From Phytoseiulus persimilis (Eukaryota; Arthropoda; Arachnida; Mesostigmata; Phytoseiidae): a stretch of 64,000 nt of DNA. The stretch covers positions 8,190,775 to 8,254,774 of the forward strand of contig CM075104.1 of NCBI GenBank assembly GCA_037576195.1. The letters run 5' to 3'. The notes beneath the pieces were generated by a model, which worked only from the letters and a program-made list of their open reading frames with translations, had not been told where the DNA came from and did no database searches. Within the stretch, counting starts at the first letter, position 1. Every line of letters starts with the position of its first letter. Below, piece by piece: positions 39,701-49,046 of the stretch. Made by a program: the position numbers and the translations under genes.

Positions 39701-39860
39701 CAAATCATCCTGCATCTGCCTTGGACTTGTGGTCGGATACCTTTCTGTTGACCTCCGAGAGTATGCAGACGTCAAATTCTTTATTCCGGATTCTTTGTTC
39801 CAAGATGTCGTGAGCAGCTCTTGATCGATTTAGATTCATTTGGCATGTTCTCAAGATCAT
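36774..39860 (-). pseudogene. R1-clade LINE ORF2 (endonuclease-reverse transcriptase), broken
   Basis: The reading frame begins MILRTCQMNLNRSRAAHDIL (endonuclease start) and continues with CILSEVN, ILTGDFNAASTSWGSEY and SDHEYIEFEI. The RT region starts near GGKAPGPDGIP and includes LLDVKNAFNSIEW and GVPQGSVLGPILWN. Its active-site box reads HADD instead of YADD. The finger ICVHC...HTLVHC lies near 37020-37080. A deletion of one C near 38548 shifts the frame and later shifts near 37800-37840 restore it. In-frame stops lie at 39705-39707, 39483-39485, 37110-37112 and 36846-36848. The span of about 1029 codons fits a full-length R1-clade ORF2. Confidence 0.85.
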
Positions 39861-40105
39861 TCGGGATATTCTGTAGGTATTTTCGCCTTTCCTTTGACTG
39901 TGAACCATTGTTTCCGGGAGTCTGATCTGAGTGGAGTGGGGTCATTGGTGGGCTGTGATGCTGCTTGCTGTTCTCTGGTTTCTTGCATTGGTTCTTGGAT
40001 GGTTCGTTCTATATGAGATTGCTTCCGGGCCTCAGTTCTGCTCCTGAGTTCTTTGAGGATGCCTAAGTAATTCGGGCACGCTGTAGTTGATGCTGTGTGT
40101 CGTTG
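39857..40105 (-). pseudogene. R1-clade LINE ORF1, C-terminal fragment
   Basis: The minus strand encodes a tail beginning about HTASTTACPNYLGIL, followed by KELRSRTEARKQ, and ending at TGA 39859-39857. The ACPNYL block resembles the final Cys-containing part of the Gag-like zinc knuckle of R1-clade ORF1. The stop overlaps the ORF2 start as ATGA. The upstream three quarters of ORF1 are absent, consistent with ordinary LINE 5' truncation. Confidence 0.6.
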
Positions 40106-40780
40106 AGGAGTTACGAGAGGAAATGCGAGGGAAAGCGAAGAGAATGAAATTAGCCAACGGGCAGGCCCTTGAAAAAGGGGTGGATACGATCGCTTGCCAT
40201 TTTTCGAGGAAATGAGATGACTCCGATCGGTTTTCCGGCGAATGACCGGCTACCTTTCGCCTACGAGCCCGATCGGATGAATTTTGGCGTTTTCACGATG
40301 ACTTTTAGGGATCGAATTTTGCAAGGATGACCGCCTCGATACCCTCTATCGATCACTTCTTGGTTTTCGAGAAAATTACTGAAAAATTAGAGCTGAGAAA
40401 GTTATGGCCAAAACAAGATCGGGCTCGAGAATCTATATATATAAAAATCCAGGGTCTGTTTGTTTGTTTGTTTGTTTGTATGTCCTCAATAGGCTCCTCT
40501 GGTATTGATCGGATCGACTTGGAACAATCTGCATAATGTAGGGCGGCTCTCCGGGACGGACATAGGCCACCCACCCCTCCCCCCCTCCTCCTCCCCTCCT
40601 CCCCCCCTCGCGATTTACCCCAACTTTGACCCCCTCCATACTGTCATCCGCATCCAAATTCTGACGATAAGGTGCACCGCCCCGTTATGACGCCAGCCAG
40701 ACTCATCCCATCGTCATCGGATATCCTTCCCCACCTCCTCTCCTGTACATCTATCATGAAAATCTATCATAAAAATTCCT

Positions 40781-43700
40781 GGAGGGGTGATTTCGAGACC
40801 AATAAGGCCATTACTTCCCAACTCTGGAGGGGTGATTCCGAGACCAATCTGGCCATTACTTTCCAACTCTGGAGGGGTGATTCCGAGACCAATCTGGCCA
40901 TTAGTTTCCAACTCTGGAGGGGTGATTACGAGACCAATCTGGCCTTTAGTTTCTAACTCTGGAGGGCTGATTGCGAGACCAATCTGGACATTACTTTCCA
41001 ACTTTGGAGGGGTGATTCCGACACCAATCCGACCATTAGTTTCCAACTCTGGAGGGGTGATTCCGGTGCCAATTTGACCATTACTTTCCAACTCTGGAGG
41101 GGTGATTCCGGAACGTATCTGGCAATTACTTTCCAACTCTGGAGGGGTGATTCCGGAACCAATCTGGCCATGACTTTCCAACTCTGGAGGGGTGATTCTG
41201 AGACCAATCTGGCCATCACTTTCCAACTCTGGAGGGGTGATTCCGAGACCAATCTGGCCATTAGTTTCCAACTCTGGAGGGGTGATTCCGGTGCCAATCT
41301 GGCCATTAGTGTCCAACTCTGGAGGGGTGATTCCGGTACCTATCTGGCCATTACTTTCCAACTCTGGAGGGGGGATTCTGAGACCAATCTGGCCATTACT
41401 TTCGAACTCTGGAGGGGTGATTCCGAGACCAATCTTGCCATTAGTTTTCAACTCTGGAGGGGTGATTCCGGTGCCAATCTGGCCATTAGTTTCCAACTCT
41501 GGAAGGGTGATTCCGGTATCAATCTCGCCATTAGTTTCCAACTCTGGAGGGGTGATTCCGGTACCAATCTGGCCATTACTTTCCAACTCTGGAGGGTTGA
41601 TTCCGAGACCAATCTGACTATCACTTTCCAAGTCTGGAGGGGTGATTCCGAGACCAATCTGGCCATTACTTTCCAACTCTGGAGGGGTGATTCCGAGACC
41701 AATTTGGCCATTACTTTCCAACTCTGGAGGGGTGATTCCGAGACCAATCTGGCCATTACTTTCCAACTCTGGAGGGGTGATTCCGAGACCAATCTGGCCA
41801 TTAGTTTTCAACTCTGGAGGGGTGATTCCGAGACCAATCTGGCCATTACTTTCCAACTCTGGAGGGGTGATTCCGGAACCTATCTGGCAATTACTTTCCA
41901 ACTCTGGGGGGGTGATTCCGGTATCAATCAGGCCATTACTTTCCAACTCTGGAGGGGTGATTCCGAGACCAATCTGGCCATTACTTTCCAACTCTGGAGG
42001 GGTGATTCCGAGACCAATCTGGCCATTAGTTTTCAACTCTGGAGGGGTGATTCCGAGACCAATCTGGCCATTACTTTCCAACTCTGGAGGGGTGATTCCG
42101 GTATCAATCAGGCCATTACTTTCCAACTCTGGAGGGGTGATTCCGAGACCAATCTGGCCATTACTTTCCAACTCTGGAGGGGTGATTCCGAGACCAATCT
42201 GGCCATTAGTTTTCAACTCTGGAGGGGTGATTCCGAGACCAATCTGGCCATTACTTTCCAACTCTGGAGGGGTGATTCCGAGACCAATCTGGCAATTACT
42301 TTCCAACTCTGGGGGGGTGATTCCGGTATCAATCAGGCCATTACTTTCCAACTCTGGAGGGGTGATTCCGAGACCAATCTGGCCATTACTTTCCAACTCT
42401 GGAGGGGTGATTCCGAGACCAATCTGGCCATTAGTTTTCAACTCTGGAGGGGTGATTCCGAGACCAATCTGGCCATTACTTTCCAACTCTGGAGGGGTGA
42501 TTCCGGAACCTATCTGGCAATTACTTTCCAACTCTGGAGGGGTGATTCCGGTATCAATCTGGCCATTACTTTCCAACTCTGGAGGGGTGATTCCGAGACC
42601 AATCTGGCCATTACTTTCCAACTCTGGAGGGGTGATTCCGAGACCAATCTGGCCATTACTTTCCAACTCTGGAGGGGTGATTCCGAGACCAATCTGGCCA
42701 TTACTTTCCAACTCTGGAGGGGTGATTCCGGAACGTATCTGGCAATTACTTTCCAACTCTGGAGGGGTGATTCCGGAACCAATCTGGCCATGACTTTCCA
42801 ACTCTGGAGGGGTGATTCTGAGAGCAATCTGGCCATCACTTTCCAACTCTGGAGGGGTGATTCCGAGACCAATCTGGCCATTAGGTTCCAACTCTGGAGG
42901 GGTGATTCCGGTGCCAATCTGGCCATTAGTTTCCAACTCTGGAGGGGTGATTCCGGTACCAATCTGGCCATTACTTTCCAACTCTGGAGGGGGGATTCTG
43001 AGACCAATCTGGCCATTACTTTCCAACTCTGGAGGGGTGATTCCGAGACCAATCTTGCCATTAGTTTTCAACTCTGGAGGGGTGATTCCGGTGCCAATCT
43101 GGCCATTAGTTTCCAACTCTGGAGGGGTGATTCCGAAACCAATCTGGCCATTAGTTTCCAACTCTGGAGGGGTGATTCCGAAACCAATCTGGCCATTAGT
43201 TTCCAACTCTGGAGGGGTGATTCCGAGACCAATCTGGCCATTAGCTTCCAACTCTGGAGGGGTGATTACGAGACCGATCTGGCCATTAGTTTCCAGCTCT
43301 GGAGGGGTGATTCCGAGACAAATCTAAGCATACTTTTCAAAACCTGGAGGGGTGATTCCGAGACCAATCTGGCCATTACTTTCCAACTCTGGAGGGGTGA
43401 TTCCGGAACGTATCTGGCAATTACTTTCCAACTCTGGAGGGGTGACTCCGCTACCAATCTGGCCATTACTTCCCAACTCTGGAGGGGTGATTCCGAGACC
43501 AATCTGGCCATTACTTTCCAACTCTGGAGGGGTGATTCCGAGACCAATCTGGCCATTAGTTTCCAGCTCTGGAGGGGTGATTCCGAGACCAATCTGGCCA
43601 TTAGTTTCCAACTCTGGAGGGGTGATTCCGAGACCAATCTGGCCATTAGTTTCCAACCCTGGAGGTGTGATTCCGAGACCAATCTGGCCATTACTTTCCA

Positions 43701-44290
43701 ACTCTGGAGGGGTGATTCCGGTACCTATCTGGCCATTACTTTCCAACTCTGGAGGGGGGATTCTGAGACCAATCTGGCCATTACTTTCGAACTCTGGAGG
43801 GGTGATTCCGAGACCAATCTTGCCATTAGTTTTCAACTCTGGAGGGGTGATTCCGGTGCCAATCTGGCCATTAGTTTCCAACTCTGGAAGGGTGATTCCG
43901 GTATCAATCTCGCCATTAGTTTCCAACTCTGGAGGGGTGATTCCGGTACCAATCTGGCCATTACTTTCCAACTCTGGAGGGTTGATTCCGAGACCAATCT
44001 GACTATCACTTTCCAAGTCTGGAGGGGTGATTCCGAGACCAATCTGGCCATTACTTTCCAACTCTGGAGGGGTGATTCCGAGACCAATTTGGCCATTACT
44101 TTCCAACTCTGGAGGGGTGATTCCGAGACCAATCTGGCCATTACTTTCCAACTCTGGAGGGGTGCTTCCTATACGAATCTGACCGTACTTTCCAAAACCT
44201 GGAGGGGTGATTCCGTCTCTAATCTGACCATTACTTTCCGAGTTTGGAGGAGTGAAACCGGGACCAGTCTGAACATACTTCTCCAAGTCT
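40781..44290 (+). repeat. 45-bp minisatellite, 78 units in perfect register
   Basis: The unit reads GGAGGGGTGATTCCGAGACC followed by AATCTGGCCATTACTTTCC and AACTCT. The first GGAGG is at 40781 and the last at 44246, a separation of exactly 77 x 45 bp. The register holds at every point I checked in between, so there is no net insertion or deletion. Substitutions cluster in a few columns: GAGACC versus GGTACC, GGAACC, GGTGCC or GGTATC; ATTACT versus ATTAGT; TGGCC versus TGGCAA. One plus frame is open over about 1100 codons (about 40957-44301), and a minus frame over 845 codons (43251-40714). These frames are a by-product of the 15-codon unit unless shown otherwise. Confidence 0.95.
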
Positions 44291-44336
44291 GTCAGCAGTA
44301 GACTCCCGAAGCAAGGGACGGGTCGGCCAGCGTAGT

Positions 44337-44354
44337 CGGCCGAAGGCCGGCTAG
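44337..44354 (+). other. Helitron 3' hairpin and CTAG terminus
   Basis: A five-pair stem CGGCC/GGCCG with a GAA loop ends one base before CTAG. In Helitrons this hairpin marks the termination point of rolling-circle transfer. A second GTCGGCC lies just upstream and could allow an alternative pairing. Confidence 0.75.
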
Positions 44355-44355
44355 T

Positions 44356-45785
44356 TCTCGACTAAAAAAAGCCACCCCGTATAGCTTGGAGGTTCAGGCG
44401 GAATGTGCATTCATAGGCCAGCTGTGCATTCATTGGCAAAAGACGCAATATAGGCGAAAAGTGCATTTGCAGACAAAACTGAGTTGAATAGCATTGGCTG
44501 AACGGGCACTTCTGAGCGGAGGAAGGAATCTCAGTGAATAGAAGCTCTGACAAAAACCAACGATAGCTGGCAGGAAGCATGAAAGACACGGTTCTTTCCG
44601 CCCTTCGGCGGCATGAGGGCAGCTGCGGGATTTTCCGAGTATCCCTAGGGAAGTATTCCCAGGCGCATTCGGGCTACTCTATATAATATCGGAGTCGAGG
44701 AAAGTTTGCGGCAGCTCAAGCAAACTGAGGCTTGAGATTGGAGTCGAGTTGATTTCCGAATCGTTGCCGCCTCATACGCATCAAGTTGAGGCAAGCCAAA
44801 ACTTTTCAGCGCTCCGGCGTATTTAGACCGCCTATCACGCCAGCTTCGCTCGCCTCTTCCGCCTGTTTCGAACGCCGGAATTTCTAAGCTCTAGATATAA
44901 CCGCAGGGTCAAGCTTTGGTCCCGTCTTCATCTTCTCGCGAGCGACTGAGTATTGGAAGATTATGAGTTGTCCCCGCGGAAACCCAGATCGAGAACCAGA
45001 AAAATTCTCAGTCCATATGTGAAGAGCTCGACTCTAAACGGCGATAAGTCCATTTTTGTCGAATTCCGGATTTCGATTAATATCGGATCTGGATCAAGCT
45101 CTCTCCCAAACGCTAGTCCCAGATCGGTGATATTCGTTCGCTGCTGCCGCGAAAGGAGGGCTCAAGATTAGGTTCGTTTCCAAAAGGAGATGAGTCCTAC
45201 AGTAGTTCATTACCAGAAGGGAATAAGTTCAAGGTAGCTGTCCATCGAGGAGGAACGTATCCGGAAAGCCACATTTTTTTAGCATAAATGGAGATATACG
45301 CATGGCTGTTGGCAATCTAGTGAGCCCACAGCCTGAGACGATGACCACGGTTCTCCTCTCCCAATATGAGAGCGCTGTTAACTACACAGGACCACGGTCG
45401 TTTTCATTCTGCTGATTTTATTCTTTGATGCAGAAATAATCAGTGATGAGGAAATTCTAATTCGATGTCTCGGATTCGGAGTATTGGGTTGAATATTCCT
45501 CTCCTTGCCTCGAGCACCAAGACCCGCGATAGAATTTGTACGTCGGGTGTCTCTCGTCCACACCAATAATTCCCAATAAGCGCAGGACATCCTTTTTCTC
45601 TGCATCCATCATTCGACTTTCCTCTTCTCATTTTAGTTCGGCTATCATGAAGCCTGAGAAGTTTTTACCTCGCTTGAGAATCGAGACTTGCTCGAAAGGA
45701 GCGCTGAAATCTGTCGAGATTCCCATGACATCACCGAGAATTCTGAGCCTACGTCGCTCAGATATCAAGAAAGTTTGTTTTGCTT
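44356..45785. other. intergenic stretch, no recognisable gene
   Basis: Between the Helitron and the next transposase relic I recognise no protein or RNA gene. The open frames are short (up to about 87 codons). Confidence 0.4.
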
Positions 45786-46489
45786 TCAGAGCGGAGTGAA
45801 CGAACGCTTAAAATTTATAGATCTACCAGTCGTTTGGAAACTCGCGAACGTCCCTTTCCTTTCTAAACTCTTCGAAGTAGCCGGCAGGAAGTAAGATCGT
45901 TTCGTGTCGACGGAGCCTTTTTCGACCCTGCCAAACGCACGGTCGGCAGGCAAGTAGGAGTGCCCTCTGATTGAGAAGAAATATTCCAGTTCGATCCTCG
46001 TTTGCGAGGCGAATGCAGAGAGCATCGCGATCATAGGGTAATCCTCATTCTGACCCGCGCAGTCATCGCTGAACAACCTCACTCTTATCCTACCATTCGG
46101 TAAATTCGTAAATGATAAAGCGCACTTCCGATTTCGTTAGAGCCCCTGCCTGCTAAGTGCTCCCCCCAGGTGTAAAAAGTGGCTGCTTCAGAGCCCTGGC
46201 GCGTCGTATAGTTGGAGTTCACTATGCCGAAGGAGTACTGCCATTGTTGGCGGGAGTAGTAAGCTTCGCCCACAGGTGCGCGTGGCAATTCTTGGTTCTG
46301 CATGAGGTCGAAGCACAGGGTCACAGTATGCGCATCTCGGTCTTCTTTGAGTAGTTTGTAGAATCGCCTGGCTCGGGAAACATGGAGAGCCTGCTCGGCC
46401 ACGATCGTCGCCTTCGCATTTTCACTCTGCTCGACTCGACGATTCTCCATCGCGTTTCTCACAAGATTTTTGACTCGTTTGGTACCCAC
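45786..46489 (-). pseudogene. transposase-like protein with SDDCAGQN motif (DUF7869 type), frameshifted
   Basis: The minus strand encodes HVSRARRFYKLLKED, TVTLCFDLMQNQELPRAP, GEAYYSRQQW and RGSNEIGSALYH (46489-46085). In another frame it continues as FTNLPNGRIRVRLFSDDCAG, QNEDYPMIAMLSAFASQTRI and LPADRAFGRVEKG (down to 45786). The two frames join if one T is missing in the TTT after SALYH, near 46110. Proteins of this pattern are multicopy in arthropod genomes and are usually treated as transposon-derived. I assign the DUF7869 name from memory. The N terminus is not identified and no terminal repeats were found. Confidence 0.6.
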
Positions 46490-46691
46490 ACAAAGTATGC
46501 TGCGAAAACTTGCAGCGCAGACAGTTATTGCGTCCGGAGTTCCGCGCAGCGGGATAGTACCGTGAACGTTCTTTCTTTGGTAGAATCCGTTCGAACTCTA
46601 CGCCGTTTCACAGACACTAAACTTACGAGAGATGTGATGAAAGCGTCCTGTCGCTCTTTGACGCTGTCCTGGTACATCAACGAGTGGACGC

Positions 46692-46835
46692 ATGTGGAGT
46701 CAGACCGTCTTCAAGGACATGGTGGATCGCTTGCATGACAACAGATGTGTCCTGTTGATCGACTCGTGGGGAGGCCACAACGATCAAGAACTCTACATAA
46801 TCCCGGGGAAAGTCGTCGCAGTGAAAGTTTTCCCT
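46692..46835 (+). pseudogene. pogo/Tigger-like DDE transposase fragment
   Basis: The plus strand reads VFKDMVDRLHDNRCVLLIDS, then WGGHNDQELYIIPGK. This resembles the second-Asp block (LLIDSWxGHxD) of DDE transposases of the pogo/Tigger sort. The expected downstream block (an aromatic PxxTxxxQPLD motif) is not readable. It lies immediately upstream of, and opposite to, the SDDCAGQN-type relic. The frame continues openly to 46949 without recognisable similarity. Confidence 0.4.
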
Positions 46836-46949
46836 GATCTCGGCGAAGAGCGTCAACAAAGCAGTCGCTTCTTCACTTCTGATGCTAGTGGCTCACGCGA
46901 TCCGCACCTCCCTTGTGGTTTTGAGGCCTTCTCACTGGGGAAAAATTGA

Positions 46950-48120
46950 ATGGGAGCGTTCGCGGAGAGTACCTGAGCCCTCATCTGAACATGCCCAATG
47001 TCCCAATTTGGACATATTCCGGGCCGTCTCCTTGGAGCGGATGGGCTTGGCAGGAGGATGAATCACTCGCATTAGTGCAGCAGATTCTCGAGGTATTTCC
47101 CGAAGCACTGTGCAGCAACAGTTTCCTCCGATATTTCGCCCAGGATTCGCGATTCCAACGCCGTTTTCGACTCAGAATTTCATGTGGAACTTCGCATTTT
47201 CTTGGTTCGTCGGAGTTCATGATGTTCGCACTCAGCTACTCACTGAACAATGAGGGAGTACGACTCAAGTCTGGCTCAGATATGGGTGGTTAGAGTGCCG
47301 AATCTGACATCATGCGATGTTCTGCGGCGGCTAATTTCGCACTGAGCTCATCTTTTGTGAACAGTGACTGAATCGCACAGAGGTGCACCTTCGTTCACTC
47401 TAGCTGGATGTGACAATCGCTCCCACTAGACGGGAGGAATCATCGGGGCTCATGGCGTCGCATCGGAAGTCTCGATATAGGATCCCACGAAAGATATCAG
47501 GAGAAGATCGCCGAATAGATCCGGAACGGACGTGTAGAACCTATGAACTCGAGATCCACTAGAGTGCGGTAGAATCAAGGAGTGCACCATCTCGCGAAAT
47601 GAGCCGATTCCCCAACTCTCTGCGAGTCTGTGCTGCCATGTCGATGTTTTTCGAGCAATATATGCGGGTAATAATGAAATGGCGGGGGAGGACGTAGACT
47701 TCAATAGATCTTTTTTTTATCCGTTTTCAAAACGCCATAAGTCCAAACATGATGTGTACGTCAGCCGCCCCCTCCTGGCTCAATGATTTGCGAAGTACTC
47801 TGCATCCGGCTCTCCGTCCTTCTGCCTATGCGATCCCGAGGCTTTACCGTGATCATGCTCTCACAGCTTTCACCAGAATAAGAAAAACGATTTCCTCGGG
47901 ATCAACAAAAAATGAGCAATCTCTCGAGTTGATGCATGCAAAGCCGTCCACAGAGATCACGAAGATTCCCTCAATTCGCGGGAGACGGCATCTTCGGAAC
48001 CGATCATATGAGTTCTGACTCAGTGGTACCCACATAGAGTCGCGCATTCCGAATCGAGGCGGCAGGCTGCAGCTTCAGCGATTCGTTTCTGTCCTAACGC
48101 TCGCGCTCCAACGTCCCGCT
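46950..48120. other. intergenic stretch, no recognisable gene
   Basis: No clear homology. The frame 46946-47293 (plus, 115 codons) could be a continuation of the decayed DDE element, but I cannot support that. Confidence 0.35.
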
Positions 48121-48124
48121 CGAG

Positions 48125-48132
48125 GTTGTGAC
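48125..48132 (+). repeat. target-site duplication, left copy, outer hAT (GTTGTGAC)
   Basis: GTTGTGAC directly precedes the outer left terminus TAGGCTTTGC and is repeated exactly at 51089-51096 after the outer right terminus. Eight bases is the hAT superfamily length. Confidence 0.9.
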
Positions 48133-49038
48133 TAGGCTTTGCAAATAACCGCATTTCTAAATAACCGCGGTAACGGCTAACCGATAACCGCAAATCAATA
48201 ACCGCAATGGCGGTTAACCGCAAAATTAGGACCGAAAATCGCGGTTATAACCGCGAACAACCGCGGTTATTTGGGAGAGTGCCCGGAGACATGATCCCGA
48301 ACAGATCCTTCACCGATACCATCGTTTTCACGCCTGATAATATTGAAACGAGTCATAGCCGAAGACGGAGGAGAGATACCACAACTCCTCCATATCCTCC
48401 CCAGGGAAAAGTTTCCACATGAGAGAAAACTTTGTATGATTTCCAGGAAGCTTCTCCTCTTTCATGAGAAAGAAGGTTCTATTATTAACGGACACAACGA
48501 CATCTCAAAACACGTCTCATAAAGACTCGTTTGTTACAACTCCTCACGATCCGCTGAGGAAGTGTTGCAAACTCTGAAATATGGGACTGGCGCCGATTTC
48601 TGCACGTTTTTACGAGCAAAGAGTGCCCAAAGGCATGCTTATTTGTTGAGTTGGGATGACTCACGTAAATTCAACGTCCTGATTCTCTAGTTTTTTCTAT
48701 TGGGAATCTTCGAGGTCGTCTTTTGAGCTGCTTCCAATTTTTGTCCGACTCCAAATACTGCTCCTGGCTTCGATAGCATTGATGCGGTCTTCAGAAAGGG
48801 CGTATGTTCTCGGCTCCGACCATTGCATGAGAGATCCCCGTTTTCTTGAGAGTTCATCGCGATTCTTCCATCGACCCACACGATAGCTGCTTCCGCTGTG
48901 CTGTGTTTTTCTTGATGCTACCAGATGCGTAGAGCTCATGGGGACATGGAGAGGCTGCACCTGATGAGTTATATGTCCAGGTATGATTGGTAGCCGGGTC
49001 CGGCTTTCGGAAGCGTGTGCGAACTTCGCTTAACGGGG

Positions 49039-49046
49039 CTCGTCAC
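49039..49046 (+). repeat. target-site duplication, left copy, inner hAT (CTCGTCAC)
   Basis: CTCGTCAC precedes the inner left terminus at 49047 and recurs exactly at 50848-50855 after the inner right terminus. Confidence 0.9.

Larger units (their letters stand above)
36545..40105 (-). mobile_element. R1-clade non-LTR retrotransposon, 5'-truncated and decayed
   Basis: On the minus strand the element runs from the last part of ORF1 (about 40105) through ORF2 to a 3' UTR ending near 36545. ORF2 shows the R1-clade order: APE-type endonuclease, reverse transcriptase, then a C-terminal Cys-His finger. The 5' edge is set where ORF1 similarity stops; the 3' edge is approximate and meets a MITE. Several frameshifts and stop codons make it non-functional. 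It lies in ordinary genomic DNA, not in rRNA genes or telomeric repeats, so it is a dispersed member of the clade. Confidence 0.85.
40432..44354 (+). mobile_element. non-autonomous Helitron (3923 bp) carrying a minisatellite
   Basis: The left end is TCTATATATATAAAAATCC, preceded by host A (40431), a typical Helitron 5' terminus. The right end is a CGGCC-GAA-GGCCG hairpin (44337-44349), one G, then CTAG (44351-44354) followed by host T. These are the defining features of a Helitron: 5'-TC, a 3' hairpin plus CTRR, and insertion between A and T with no target duplication. There is no Rep/helicase gene. The interior is about 350 bp of unique sequence with a TTTG run and a C-rich tract, then a 45-bp tandem array occupying most of the element. 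Confidence 0.8.

Noticed and set aside
41074-44301. 1075-aa open frame as a genuine RGD-repeat adhesion protein
   Set aside because: It lies wholly inside a Helitron minisatellite, lacks a convincing start, and the opposite strand is also open for 845 codons; listed as a repeat with the coding question kept as a finding.
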